This document shows positions 27,358-37,796 of a stretch of DNA of 64,000 nucleotides, one piece after another. The stretch spans positions 496,001 to 560,000 of the forward strand of contig NZ_CP047030.1 in the NCBI RefSeq assembly GCF_009796825.1, in the 5' to 3' direction. This DNA is from Algibacter sp. L3A6. GTDB lineage: Bacteria; Bacteroidota; Bacteroidia; Flavobacteriales; Flavobacteriaceae. The notes below the pieces were generated by a model. The model was given only the letters and a program-made list of their open reading frames with translations. It ran no database searches and was not told the DNA's origin. Each line of letters begins with the position of its first letter. Positions within the stretch are counted from its first letter, which is position 1. The position numbers and the translations under genes are program-made.

Positions 27358-28881
27358 TTACTCTACTGGCGTTAATACTATAAAATCAAGACCAAACTTA
27401 CGATCGTACAGTAGAAGTTCTGGCTCACTAACATCTACAATAACTTTAAGCTTCACAAAGTATTCATTATCAACCTCTTCATTAATAAACACAGGGATAT
27501 CATAAGTGTCTCCAATGGGAATAACACCATCTTCAAGATTACTTACTATTAATGGGCCTATTTCGTGCACTATCACATTTTTATCAGCATCTGTATAGCT
27601 AAACTCAAACCTCAACTTTGTTTCCTGAGATGCTCCTACGGGTGTAAACCTTAATTGAATATTATAACTTGCAGATAACACATTGCTAAATGCTACTTCA
27701 AAATAGTTATTACTATTGCTCGCATCTGGGTTTGCTAATAAACTTACCGTATTTGTAAATGAACCTGAAGCGGTTCTATCAAAATTTTGAACTACTGTAA
27801 AGTCTGACAAATCACCGATAGTTCTTCTTTTATTATCTTCAACCTCATATCCAACAGCTTTATACATAACACTTTCTGGAGTGTAATTTAAATCACTTAC
27901 TAAAAGCACATTACCATTACTTAATGCTTCATTATCCGTTATAGAACCAGCATCTAGCGCTACAAAATTACCAACAGTATTTAAAAGCAACGATCCGTCT
28001 AAATCTGCTTGTTCAAAAGCAGGGAATGTTAAATTGCTAAATATTGTTCTATCTGTGTTACTCTTTACAGAATCTTCAATAGGGAATTTATAATACTCCT
28101 TAAAACGATCGTAAATCCCTGTGTAAGCATCATCGCCTAAACCAATAAAAGTAAAACGATCTTCTTCAGAACTTAAATCTCCTATTGTTTTAAATTGTGT
28201 ATTTGATGCGCTAAAAATAGAATCGTAAACTGTTTGACCTAATGTATTGGTACCTGTTTTAACACTTCTTGCTTCATCGAAAAGAATTTCGTTATATTGA
28301 GAAAAGTATTCCATTAAAACCGGAAACTCTTCTACATTGTCGTTAAGGAATCCCCAAATGTTTGGTTTTACGCTTAACACGCTTGATACCTTATGAAGTA
28401 TACCATTTGATGTTAGCAAATCTGCCTCTAACAAATCAACATCTCCAAAAGTTACTTGACCATCTACATTAGAAAACTCGATATACTTATCGTTAAGCAT
28501 TTTTACAAATACAGGATTTTCATTTATTGTTGAACTGTAAGAGAACCTAGAAATATGATTACCTATTAATTGCGTTAATGCATCTGGATCGTTTAACACA
28601 TCGGCAGACACTAGCGATAAAGCCTCATTGCCTGGTGCCCAAATTGTAAAAGCCTGCGATGAGCTAAGTAGTTCTTCAAAGCCTGTTTGTTTCACCAGTT
28701 CTAAAAAGGTTGAATAGTTAGCATCGGTAGCTAAGGTCTCTAAAATGGTAGATTCCAACCTTTGATCTTCTTGTCCATAATGATCGTCCAATGCATCTTC
28801 CTTACAGCTAAATGTTACAAGGATAACAAGAACGGCACATATGCGGCCTAGATTAATTATGAAATTATGTTTATTATTCAT
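27358..28881 (-). CDS. FAS1 (fasciclin) domain lipoprotein A
   Basis: A 507-residue lipoprotein counted from the Met at 28881 (an open frame to 29010 overlaps the previous gene and lacks a signal at its start). The lipobox is VTFSCKED. A first FAS1 domain (about 40-170) has the two conserved blocks: AFTIWAPGNEAL and, at its end, LLTSNGILHKVSSVLSV. A second, more diverged FAS1-like stretch follows (about 175-350), and the C-terminal 140 residues look like a beta-sandwich (NYFEVAFSNVLSASYNIQLR). It probably sits on the cell surface and binds glycan or protein. The gene is 25 bases after another FAS1 gene and directly before SusC pair 2, the position often held by surface glycan-binding proteins. 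Confidence 0.85.
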   Translation of the reverse strand: MNNKHNFIINLGRICAVLVILVTFSCKEDALDDHYGQEDQRLESTILETLATDANYSTFLELVKQTGFEELLSSSQAFTIWAPGNEALSLVSADVLNDPDALTQLIGNHISRFSYSSTINENPVFVKMLNDKYIEFSNVDGQVTFGDVDLLEADLLTSNGILHKVSSVLSVKPNIWGFLNDNVEEFPVLMEYFSQYNEILFDEARSVKTGTNTLGQTVYDSIFSASNTQFKTIGDLSSEEDRFTFIGLGDDAYTGIYDRFKEYYKFPIEDSVKSNTDRTIFSNLTFPAFEQADLDGSLLLNTVGNFVALDAGSITDNEALSNGNVLLVSDLNYTPESVMYKAVGYEVEDNKRRTIGDLSDFTVVQNFDRTASGSFTNTVSLLANPDASNSNNYFEVAFSNVLSASYNIQLRFTPVGASQETKLRFEFSYTDADKNVIVHEIGPLIVSNLEDGVIPIGDTYDIPVFINEEVDNEYFVKLKVIVDVSEPELLLYDRKFGLDFIVLTPVE

Positions 28882-28906
28882 TATAAGTTCTTTATTATTT
28901 ATTTTA

Positions 28907-30565
28907 TTAATCAACGGGTACAAACTCAATATAATCAATAGGAATACCTCCTGATCGTATTGTTTCAAAACGCAATACATGACTTTGTTGTTCTGGCATA
29001 AGTAAATCATCTGTTACAATAAACCTGGCAAAACCAGCTGTATCGTATGATGTTGTTGAAATTTTATCATCATTATTATCACCAACCTTAAGCCCTCTAA
29101 CATAACCTAGGGACCTTAATTCTAGTGAATCTTCATCTGGCCAACCTATACCTAACTCACTTGGGTTAGATCTCATATCCCATTGTGAACCTATAGGTTG
29201 CCCATCCCAATAGGTTTGAAATATTGGTCTACCATTATTACCTGTATTACCACAAACACGAAGTTCATACTTGCCTTTAGGCAATACTGGTGTATCAAAC
29301 TCAATCCAAGTTACACTACCTAAGTTTAACACCGATTTATTATCGTATGCAGGAGCTGTATTCCTAAGAATTCTAATTCTGGTTGCTGGAAATACTCGCA
29401 CTGACTCAAAAAGATCAGAATCATACCATGTATTATAACCTATTTTACCTGCTTGAAATTCAGGTAAACTTGTACCAAAATCAAATATCACATATTTTGC
29501 TTTTGGAATAAATATGGTAAATAACTTATTAACCGTGTGATATACACCGTTCTTTGCAGGGAAATTACTGTCTTCAGAAATTAAAGACGTCCATGTATCA
29601 TCGACACCCGTTTCAGTTTCATTTAATCTAAGTTCGGTATCTGTTTTTAAGGATTTAATAGCATTTTTAGGTAATACCGTGCTTATAAATGAATCCGCAG
29701 GGAAATCTGCAGAATACAAAAAGCTTTCCGTTGCATGATATCCTATAAACCTGTTTAATTCATTTGTTTCACTAGTATAATCAGTGTTATCTGGAGATAT
29801 TCTATTAGCTAAATCTTCGAAAGAATTTATACCTTCTTGTGCATACACAGCATCTGATTCTGCCAAAATAGTATAATTATTTTTCGAACCTGTTTCACTA
29901 AAGTATTGAGAAAACAAATCATAATAATCTGTTTGTTTTAAAGCTTCAATAAAAATAGTATGCTTACCTGCTTTTTCCATAACAACAGTTACTGGATCTA
30001 CAAAAGGATTTAAAACTCCTGTAAGCGCATGTATAGTTCCATTGTTTGTACGAATATCATATTGATCTAAACCAACTTCTTTATTGATTTGCACATTAGC
30101 AATACCACCTCCTAATAAGTAAGACGTTGTAAGGTAATCTCCGGTATAAGTTGTATCGGCCAATCTACCTTCTATAAAACTACTTGTAGTTCTACTCGTT
30201 GGTAACGTATGGAACTTAACTAGTACTTTTAAAAATTCGATTTGCTCCTCCGAAGTTAACTCAGCAACAGTACTTACATTAAAGCGTTCTTCCAAAAATG
30301 CTTTTATAGCCGTATTCGTAGGTGCTAAACAGGTATAACTTCCATAACTTCTTAATGAAGTGTAAAATTCTGTTTTTTGCAGAATTTCAACATACATAGA
30401 AAATTTGTCTGGATTAGCTTCTAGTACCTCTGAAATTGTCATATCAGTAGTTTCACCATCTGTGGTAAAAAAGGTAGTTCCGTCAAGAGGATCATTACAG
30501 CTATTTAATATTAGCATAAACATGCAAAGACCTCCAAGCCAATTAATTATTTTTTTAGTTTTCAT
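28907..30565 (-). CDS. FAS1 (fasciclin) domain lipoprotein B
   Basis: A 552-residue lipoprotein; signal peptide ends in LILNSCNDP. FAS1 domain 1 (about 43-190) shows SYTCLAPTNTAIKAFLEE and TNNGTIHALTGVLNP. FAS1-like domain 2 (about 195-350) has YTILAESDAVY and NGVYHTVNKLFTIF. The C-terminal 195 residues are a separate beta-rich module (LPKGKYELRVCGNTGNNGRP, IPIDYIEFVPVD) that resembles carbohydrate-binding sandwich domains; I cannot name it with certainty. It follows SusD pair 1 by 10 bases and precedes FAS1 lipoprotein A, so the two FAS1 genes occupy the space between the two SusCD pairs. No enzyme motif is visible. Confidence 0.85.
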   Translation of the reverse strand: MKTKKIINWLGGLCMFMLILNSCNDPLDGTTFFTTDGETTDMTISEVLEANPDKFSMYVEILQKTEFYTSLRSYGSYTCLAPTNTAIKAFLEERFNVSTVAELTSEEQIEFLKVLVKFHTLPTSRTTSSFIEGRLADTTYTGDYLTTSYLLGGGIANVQINKEVGLDQYDIRTNNGTIHALTGVLNPFVDPVTVVMEKAGKHTIFIEALKQTDYYDLFSQYFSETGSKNNYTILAESDAVYAQEGINSFEDLANRISPDNTDYTSETNELNRFIGYHATESFLYSADFPADSFISTVLPKNAIKSLKTDTELRLNETETGVDDTWTSLISEDSNFPAKNGVYHTVNKLFTIFIPKAKYVIFDFGTSLPEFQAGKIGYNTWYDSDLFESVRVFPATRIRILRNTAPAYDNKSVLNLGSVTWIEFDTPVLPKGKYELRVCGNTGNNGRPIFQTYWDGQPIGSQWDMRSNPSELGIGWPDEDSLELRSLGYVRGLKVGDNNDDKISTTSYDTAGFARFIVTDDLLMPEQQSHVLRFETIRSGGIPIDYIEFVPVD

Positions 30566-30575
30566 AAGTTTAGTT

Positions 30576-32030
30576 TTAGTTTTCGTAAAATGGATTCTGC
30601 ACTAAATTATCATTCAAATTAATTTCATTTTGATAAATTGGTAAAAAGTATGAATCTGGATCGGAGTAATAACTCAAAATCTGCTCATAATCATCTGCAC
30701 CAGCTTTAAAATCAACTAAACTTAAAATAAGTTCTTGATTTGCAAAGTTATCACGACGTGCAAAACGTAGTAAATCATACCAGCGCTTTCCTTCGAATGC
30801 AAATTCTTTTTGGCGTTCTAGTAATAGCGCATTTAATAAACTAGACTCATCTCTAGAAACATCTAAAGGTGCAGAAACCGCACGCATATGTACATCGCTA
30901 ATAAGTTGATAAGCCATGTCTAAATTTTTTCTGTCGTCCGATAAAATGTAAGCTTCAGCTTGCATAAGTAAAACATCTGCATAACGATAGAATATAAAGT
31001 TATTATAATACTCATCACTACCACGGTATTCGCCTGTTTCATCCACACCAGCATATTTGAAGACAGCAAAGTTTTCTCTATCATACGTTCCTAAGTGCGC
31101 ACGAATATCATCTGGAAACTCTCTATACAATTCGTTAATTCCTTGGTAAGCCACATAATTAAGATTACTTACTTGAAATGAGTTTCTTAGTGTTGCCGAA
31201 ATATCGCTAAACTGAAGTTCGAAAATACCTTCTTCGGAATTTCCTTCAAAAAAGATGCTATTAAACCATTCTTCACCAGTAACTAAATTATAACGACCTA
31301 AATCTATTAATTGCTGTGCTGTATCCACACATTCTGTGTACTGCTCATTCCATAAATAAGCATCTGCTAATATAGCAAGGGCTGCTCCTTTAGTTATCCT
31401 TCCTTTATCATGAGCTGCAGATTGTGCATACCCTAAATTTAAGTCTTCTACTGCTAAAGTTAAATCACTAATAATTTGTGTAAGAATCTCCTCTTCAGTG
31501 TTTTTTGCTGGATAAAAATCAATTTGATTCGTTGATGTTGCTGTTAAAACTAACGGCACCTCTCTAAAGTTTTTTACCAAAATTAAATACACTAAAGAAC
31601 GAATAGTAGTAGCCTCTGCTTTAAACGTTTTTAATTCTTCTATAGAAAATGTTTGATCTTGCTCCTGAGCGCCATCGGCAAACTCTAACACTAAGTTACA
31701 GTAGTTTATTGTTGCATAAAAAGTGCTCCAGTTTGTTAAACCATCTGAAGGGATCATATAATTTCTCATTATATTCTCTAAACCTCCACTACCAGAAACC
31801 ATCATTTCTGCTCTAAGTTCTCCCCATTTTAATACTCTATCGGTAAACCCTGATTGATTCATAGAGGCATAACATCCCGCAACAGCCGAACTTACCTGCT
31901 CTTTATTATTCCAAAATTCTTGTTGAATTAAGTTGTCTTTTGGTTCTAGGTCTAAATAATCGCTACACGATGCTAGTGTTGCGAAAATCATCGGAACCAT
32001 TATAAATATTTTAATTATGTTTCTTTTCAT
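30576..32030 (-). CDS. SusD/RagB-like nutrient-binding lipoprotein (pair 1)
   Basis: A 484-residue SusD-family surface lipoprotein. The signal peptide ends in TLASCSDYLDLEPKDNLIQQ, with the lipobox Cys followed by the classic DYLDLEP start of the mature protein. The core includes EFWNNKEQVSSAVAGCYASM and the C-terminal half has RYADVLLMQAEAYIL and KEFAFEGKRWYDLLRFARR, family hallmarks. It lies 23 bases after SusC pair 1 and 10 before FAS1 lipoprotein B. It is about 50 residues shorter than the pair-2 SusD and clearly diverged from it, so the two pairs are not a recent duplication. Confidence 0.96.
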   Translation of the reverse strand: MKRNIIKIFIMVPMIFATLASCSDYLDLEPKDNLIQQEFWNNKEQVSSAVAGCYASMNQSGFTDRVLKWGELRAEMMVSGSGGLENIMRNYMIPSDGLTNWSTFYATINYCNLVLEFADGAQEQDQTFSIEELKTFKAEATTIRSLVYLILVKNFREVPLVLTATSTNQIDFYPAKNTEEEILTQIISDLTLAVEDLNLGYAQSAAHDKGRITKGAALAILADAYLWNEQYTECVDTAQQLIDLGRYNLVTGEEWFNSIFFEGNSEEGIFELQFSDISATLRNSFQVSNLNYVAYQGINELYREFPDDIRAHLGTYDRENFAVFKYAGVDETGEYRGSDEYYNNFIFYRYADVLLMQAEAYILSDDRKNLDMAYQLISDVHMRAVSAPLDVSRDESSLLNALLLERQKEFAFEGKRWYDLLRFARRDNFANQELILSLVDFKAGADDYEQILSYYSDPDSYFLPIYQNEINLNDNLVQNPFYEN

Positions 32031-32053
32031 AATATTTTAACTTTTTATGCTAT

Positions 32054-35000
32054 TTAAAATGATAGATTTACTCCTACCGTTATTTGTTGCGATCTTGGTG
32101 TTTGTTCCGCATCATAACCTAACTCTTGCCAATCGTTACTAATTCCTCCTTCAGGATCTACTCCCGAATACTTAGTAAAAGTTAATAAATTGGTTCCTGT
32201 AACATAAACTGAAGCATTTGTAAAATTCAACTTATTAATAAAGGGCTTTGGTAAATTATACCTAAGTGTAATGTATTTCATTCTTAAGAATGAAGCATCT
32301 TCCATAAATCTATCAGACCCCAAAGTATTAACAGGGCTATTCAAGATAGCTCTTGGTATATCTGTTTCATCACCTTCAAATCTCCAACGTCTTAATACAG
32401 CTGTACTTTGATTATCAAAATCATCCATACTTTCCGTATTCATACGTGCAATATTCATTAATTTTTGATCATATCTAAAGTTGAAAAACGCATTAAGTTG
32501 AAAGTTTTTATAACGAATATTAGGTCCAAATCCACCAAATAATAACGGGTTTGCATTTCCTAAGTATACTACATCTAATTCGTTTATATTTCCATCTTTA
32601 TTAACATCTTCATACATGGCTTCACCTGCTGCAAACTCTTTACTATTATTAAAAACTAGATTTTTAGGTTCTCCATTAAGATCATAAATAATATCTCCAT
32701 TACCATCACGCGCTACTAAATCTTCTTGAGAACTAAATACACCTAAATAACGGTAGCCATAAAAAGAACCAATAGGGTTACCTTCTTGAATTCGTTTTAA
32801 ATACCCACCAGGCCCAGTTGTTAATGGGTTTCCAGATTCTGCTACTTGAGCCTCTGTAATACGTTTAACTACGTTTCTATTACGAGCTACGTTAAAGTTA
32901 AAATCTAATCCAAAATCTTCATTATTGATTATTTTAGTTCTTACACTAAACTCAATACCTTGGTTACTAATATCACCTAAGTTTAAATAAGGTATTCCAG
33001 AAAAACCAGATGTACTTGGTATTGCGGTGTTTTTAGTTAATAAATCTTTAGTGTCTTTTTGATAAAATTCTAAATCACCACTAACTCTGCGATCAAAAAA
33101 TGAATAAGTAACACCTAAATTCTTTTGTACAACGGTTTCCCATCGTAAATCTGTTAATTCCATACTACTTGGTATTACGGCAGGCTCATCTAAATATGTA
33201 TAACTATAAGTGGTATACGTATTGTACGAACCGTAGTTTGTACCTGGCGAGTTACCATTTACACCATAACTAGCACGAATACCTATCTCGTCTACAAAAT
33301 CTGCGTTTTCCATAAAAGGCTCTGAAGATAAAATCCATTTTGCAGCAACACTTGGAAAAGTACCATTTCGGTAATTACTACCAAATTTAGAGTTCCCTTC
33401 CGATCTAATACCTCCACTTAAAATATAACGATCTAGGTACTGATAGTTAAAAGCAAAATTAGCAGCAAGCGTTGTGTTTTGCTCGAATGTAGATTCTAAA
33501 GAATTCCCAGAACCTTCAATTCTAATATTTGCAATAGGTGTTTGTATGTCACTTGTTGGACTATTACTAGCACTAGCTACATAACCTTGACTTGTTTTTT
33601 CGAATGTTTGAAAAGAAAAACTTGATAAAAATGAATGCTTTTCTCCTAATTCTGGCATCCAAATTAATTTATTGTCTGTACGCATTACAAAAAATTCACC
33701 ATCATCAAAAGTCGATCTGTTGGCTCCTGAGTTTGTCCATGCTGCTCCAATAGCTTCTTCTGGTACAAATTGAGATTTTTTATCTACATTAATATCAAAT
33801 GAAATAATAGATCTAAAATCGAAATGCTTATTAGGTTTATAACTAAATCTAAAAACTGGTGTAATTCTATTATTTTCAGTATTATTTCTTGACAACCTAG
33901 CCATTGCTACTGGATTGTAATAAGTAACCCCATTACCTTGAAAAGAATTTTCTGGGGTAAAATATTCATCTGTTAAATTACCATCTCCATCCACTTGATA
34001 AATAGATTGGTTTGGCATTTTAATTAAAGCTAAAGATCTTAAGTTAGCTTGACCTAAACTATTATCTTTTGCGTAAGAACGATCTAATGATCCGTGGCTA
34101 TAAGAAAGCTCGGAAGCAATAGTAATTTTATCAGAAATATTATAATCTAAAATAGCACGTGTTGTGAATAATTTAAAACCACTACCAACCGTTGTACCTA
34201 ATTGATTTTTATAACTTCCGGAAACACGGTATGAAGATTTTTCTCCACCACCAGATACACTTAAGAAATGCTCATTAGTGTGCCCTCTTTGTGTAATTTC
34301 ATCTATCCAATTAATATTTTTGTTGTATAAATCAAACAACTCGTAATCGGGATTGTATGCTATTGGATTGCTATCTGCTAAATTTGTATTAGTAGCAATC
34401 AACTCATCTTTAATTAATGTAGAATATTGATCTCCATTTAACATTGGAATTCCTTCCGGTTGTTTTGATGTACTCCCTTTAAAGCTATAAGAAAATCTTG
34501 CTTTACCTTTTGCTCCACGTTTAGTTTTAATAAGTAAAACTCCGTTTGCTGCACGCGACCCATATTGCGCCGTTGCTGCTGCATCTTTTAAAACTGAAAT
34601 TTCAGAAATATCATCTGGAGACACACCAATCATTGATGCGTATTGATCTTCATCGGCTGTAGAAAAATCAAAACCAGTATCAATTTGTGTTTCAAAAGGC
34701 ACACCGTTAATAACAATTAATGGTTCTGAGGAAGCATTTAATGATGATGTACCTCGAATACGGATGGATAAACCAGCTCCTGGATCTCCAGAGTTAGCTA
34801 CAATATCTACACCACTTAAACGCCCTTGTAACTGATCTACAATACCTGATGATGCTGTTTCACTAATTTCTTTAGTCGATATCGTTTCCATGGCTGTAGC
34901 AATTCTTCGCTTATCCATTTCAAATTCACCAGTAAACACCTTTTTTGTTCCCCTTACAATAATAGCATCTAACTCTGCTACATCTTCTTTTAATCCAATA

Positions 35001-35308
35001 TCTATTGTTGTTCTACCTCCAACAGTAATTTCTTTGGTAATAAAACCAATATAAGAAAAGGTTAGAACGTTATTAGCATCTAGCATTTTAATAGAATAAT
35101 TACCATTAAAATCGGCGACAACACCATTAATAATACGGTTGTTTTTATCTTTCTCTGCAATGGTTGCCCCCGTTAATGGCTGACCATCTGACTCTGAGAT
35201 TACGGTTCCTGATACGCTTATTTGCGTTTGTGCTGACAGACTGAACGCCGAAAACAATACACAAACTATCATTAAGACATATGAATATGACCTGTATTTA
35301 TCCTTCAT
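32054..35308 (-). CDS. SusC/RagA-like TonB-dependent transporter (pair 1)
   Basis: A 1084-residue outer-membrane transporter powered through TonB. The signal peptide (VLMIVCVLFSAFSLSAQ) precedes a regulatory-like domain (VSGTVISESDGQPLTGATIA), a DAIIVRGTKK segment in the TonB-box region, a plug with QLQGRLSGVDIV, RIRGTSSLNASSEPLIVING and the SusC motif VLKDAAATAQYGSRAANGVL, then a barrel ending in QQITVGVNLSF. It sits between the 767-residue FAS1 lipoprotein and its SusD with 21-23-base gaps. Pair 1 looks like the standard SusC; pair 2 has a more divergent plug. Confidence 0.97.
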   Translation of the reverse strand: MKDKYRSYSYVLMIVCVLFSAFSLSAQTQISVSGTVISESDGQPLTGATIAEKDKNNRIINGVVADFNGNYSIKMLDANNVLTFSYIGFITKEITVGGRTTIDIGLKEDVAELDAIIVRGTKKVFTGEFEMDKRRIATAMETISTKEISETASSGIVDQLQGRLSGVDIVANSGDPGAGLSIRIRGTSSLNASSEPLIVINGVPFETQIDTGFDFSTADEDQYASMIGVSPDDISEISVLKDAAATAQYGSRAANGVLLIKTKRGAKGKARFSYSFKGSTSKQPEGIPMLNGDQYSTLIKDELIATNTNLADSNPIAYNPDYELFDLYNKNINWIDEITQRGHTNEHFLSVSGGGEKSSYRVSGSYKNQLGTTVGSGFKLFTTRAILDYNISDKITIASELSYSHGSLDRSYAKDNSLGQANLRSLALIKMPNQSIYQVDGDGNLTDEYFTPENSFQGNGVTYYNPVAMARLSRNNTENNRITPVFRFSYKPNKHFDFRSIISFDINVDKKSQFVPEEAIGAAWTNSGANRSTFDDGEFFVMRTDNKLIWMPELGEKHSFLSSFSFQTFEKTSQGYVASASNSPTSDIQTPIANIRIEGSGNSLESTFEQNTTLAANFAFNYQYLDRYILSGGIRSEGNSKFGSNYRNGTFPSVAAKWILSSEPFMENADFVDEIGIRASYGVNGNSPGTNYGSYNTYTTYSYTYLDEPAVIPSSMELTDLRWETVVQKNLGVTYSFFDRRVSGDLEFYQKDTKDLLTKNTAIPSTSGFSGIPYLNLGDISNQGIEFSVRTKIINNEDFGLDFNFNVARNRNVVKRITEAQVAESGNPLTTGPGGYLKRIQEGNPIGSFYGYRYLGVFSSQEDLVARDGNGDIIYDLNGEPKNLVFNNSKEFAAGEAMYEDVNKDGNINELDVVYLGNANPLLFGGFGPNIRYKNFQLNAFFNFRYDQKLMNIARMNTESMDDFDNQSTAVLRRWRFEGDETDIPRAILNSPVNTLGSDRFMEDASFLRMKYITLRYNLPKPFINKLNFTNASVYVTGTNLLTFTKYSGVDPEGGISNDWQELGYDAEQTPRSQQITVGVNLSF

Positions 35309-35329
35309 ATTTAAAAACTTTTAGTTTTA

Positions 35330-37633
35330 TTATTTTATATAATTATTAGTTTCGTGTATTATAATTCTCTTTGATAATAAATTAGTCATACCACCAGTTG
35401 TTACTGTATCTCCTGTTTCTTCGTTTGTAATAGAAATAGATGATGTTGTGTTTACAACAGAAAACTGATCGTAAACTGGAGCAAAATCGACAATCTTACT
35501 AAAATACATAGAAGGAAAAGTTCCTGTTATTTTCCCATCAGTAGGCAGCGCTTGTTGTATAAAGTGCTTTTTAGCAAAGTTTAAAAGATCTCTTTTTGCT
35601 ATCGCTCTATCTAAATCATCCAATCCATTTACTGTGCTAGGGTCTACAATTACACCATCACTAATAGCCTGTGCTACAGCAGTATTATTAGGCGCAAATA
35701 ATGTAAACGTTCTTTGTAAGTTTAAAAAGTTAATCAACTTATCATTAGAGCCTATAATAGTAATTAATGCGTCTGCACTTTCTAAAACCTCAACAAAAGA
35801 TGAAAAGTTTGCAGTATTCTCGACTAAAGTACCATAGGTAAAATTTAATGGCATATCTATAATAGCACTCATTTCATAAAAATTCCCATTATCTGTAACT
35901 TGGATATTCTCAACTTGAGCAGCTTCCATATCTTGAATATCTCCACCACCTTGTGCTAAGTTACCAGCAGATGCGTATATAAACTCGCCACTTCTTGCTT
36001 GAAAATAATTATTAGCATTAAAATCTATATCCTCATCAATGATTTGATTTAGAACAATATCGGCTATTGTATTTCTAACATAAGCTATATCTGCTGCACT
36101 TGGAGACGTTGCATCTGGATCTGGGTATGTACGGTTATTAGCTCCTACAGGATCACCTTCTACATCCATATAAATTACAGATACATCAGTAGGATCATAA
36201 GAATCAAGATCTGTACGCACTGTAATTCTTCGAGTTGCACTGTTTGGATCTGCAATATCTACAAACTGATCGTTTCTTACTCCTAAAATAGAGAAACGGA
36301 CGGCATTACTTTGCAAAGCCGTATCAATTCTAAGATCTTGAACTGCTTGAAGCATAATAGAATAATTAGAATCTAATAATAAAGGCCCCATTATAGTTCC
36401 AAAACTGTTATTTGTATAAACGGTATTTACACCAACAAAGAAACCATTACTACAAAACTTTTTATCTACAATATCTTCTTCTTTAAAATCTACTAAACCT
36501 AAACTTGTATCATAACTCTGACCAAAACTACTTGGGCAAATATTATAATAATCATTAAAGAAAAATGGTGACACAAACTTCCCTAAAACATCTAAAGGCA
36601 TATCATCGTAGCTATTATAAAATTCTCCTAAAATACTGTCGCCATCTAGATAGCTTTGTAAAGCATCATTAGTTGGTACCAATAAGCCCCATGCCTGAGC
36701 TAAGGTTCCATCAATATTTGTTGCATAATTTTCATCAAAAGGATTGAATGGTAAAAAATCGTTTTCTATCCCTGTTGAAAATCTTAACTGATAAATAGTT
36801 TCTAACTCTCCTGTATCATCGTTAACCTCATCCCCCATTAACCTAAGAGTAGAAAAGCGCTCTAAAATCCTTCTAAACATAGAGTATTTATCTCCATACT
36901 CTGGAGATGTTAAGTTATCATACATGTTTCTTTTAGGCTCAAACACTTTATCTATAGCATAAATAATTCCATTTTCTGCCACAATATTTTGTTCCGTAAC
37001 ATGAGCTCCAAAAACTTTCATGTCTCCACTACTAAAAGTTTCTCCTGTAAACATAAAATCGTAATCGGTAGTTTCAACACCATAATTTTCTAAATAAGAA
37101 TCTAGAAAATAGTTGGTTGTTTTAAATCGACCTAAACTAGCATCAACAATATACTTCCCTGGTTCTAAATCGTCCCAATTCATAATATGTTGTAACGTAT
37201 CAATATCAACTTCTCTATTCGGTATTTGATATTGAGTTCTACGTCTAAAACTTTGACCTAAATAAAACCGACTTGGAAAGTAAGTTAACGTTGTAGTATT
37301 CCATCCATCAATAACGATTGAATACTCTACGATATCTAATATTTTTTCTGGTGAAATAGACTCTATAGTCGAGATCCCTTCGGCAGCCATGTAAGCTTCA
37401 AAAGCCTCATCTGTTGGAGCAAAAACTGTCCAAGAGCCACCTTTTATCAATGGTTCTTTATAAGCCGTTTGATCTAATGCTTGTAAGTAATAAGTAAAAT
37501 TCCCCATGGACTCTAATTGCTGGTATATTGTACCAGCCAAATTATCGGGACGCGCATACTCAAGCGGGTCAGGCTTACATCCAAAAGTGGCCATAATTAT
37601 AAATAATATAATTATACCATTTCTATGCTTCAT
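35330..37633 (-). CDS. Large multi-FAS1 lipoprotein C, first gene of the SusCD operon
   Basis: A 767-residue lipoprotein from the Met at 37633; the signal peptide ends in MATFGCKPDP. Two FAS1 domains are clear: residues about 30-230 (SWTVFAPTDEAFEAYM, AENGIIYAIDKVFEP) and about 600-765 (TFTLFAPNNTAVAQAI, ending SKRIIIHET). Between them lie one or two diverged FAS1-like units (GLLVPTNDALQSYL near 310; CSNGFFVGVNTVYTN near 410). There are no catalytic motifs. Being first behind the presumed HTCS-controlled promoter suggests it is made in quantity and takes part in surface capture of the substrate or in attachment. FAS1 domains mediate adhesion elsewhere; a glycan-binding role here is inference from position. 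Confidence 0.85.
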   Translation of the reverse strand: MKHRNGIIILFIIMATFGCKPDPLEYARPDNLAGTIYQQLESMGNFTYYLQALDQTAYKEPLIKGGSWTVFAPTDEAFEAYMAAEGISTIESISPEKILDIVEYSIVIDGWNTTTLTYFPSRFYLGQSFRRRTQYQIPNREVDIDTLQHIMNWDDLEPGKYIVDASLGRFKTTNYFLDSYLENYGVETTDYDFMFTGETFSSGDMKVFGAHVTEQNIVAENGIIYAIDKVFEPKRNMYDNLTSPEYGDKYSMFRRILERFSTLRLMGDEVNDDTGELETIYQLRFSTGIENDFLPFNPFDENYATNIDGTLAQAWGLLVPTNDALQSYLDGDSILGEFYNSYDDMPLDVLGKFVSPFFFNDYYNICPSSFGQSYDTSLGLVDFKEEDIVDKKFCSNGFFVGVNTVYTNNSFGTIMGPLLLDSNYSIMLQAVQDLRIDTALQSNAVRFSILGVRNDQFVDIADPNSATRRITVRTDLDSYDPTDVSVIYMDVEGDPVGANNRTYPDPDATSPSAADIAYVRNTIADIVLNQIIDEDIDFNANNYFQARSGEFIYASAGNLAQGGGDIQDMEAAQVENIQVTDNGNFYEMSAIIDMPLNFTYGTLVENTANFSSFVEVLESADALITIIGSNDKLINFLNLQRTFTLFAPNNTAVAQAISDGVIVDPSTVNGLDDLDRAIAKRDLLNFAKKHFIQQALPTDGKITGTFPSMYFSKIVDFAPVYDQFSVVNTTSSISITNEETGDTVTTGGMTNLLSKRIIIHETNNYIK

Positions 37634-37796
37634 TTTTTGTACCATATTAATTGTAGTTAATTTTAGAATTATTGTTTAGTTATTTAATTAGGTTCAGTTT
37701 ATAAATTTAAACTTGGTTTTTAATCAAGTTTAATAAAAAAGACATTTTAAGCGCAAATGCTAAAATGTGTTAATTAATGTTAACAGTTTGTTAATG

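Noticed and set aside
27358..29010. Longer form of FAS1 lipoprotein A starting at 29010
   Set aside because: The extra 43 residues overlap the end of the upstream FAS1 gene and would put an unrelated hydrophobic stretch before the real lipoprotein signal at 28881.
22554..35308. Recent tandem duplication of a SusCD pair
   Set aside because: The two SusC and two SusD proteins differ in length and in most of their sequence, so they are old paralogues or separately acquired.
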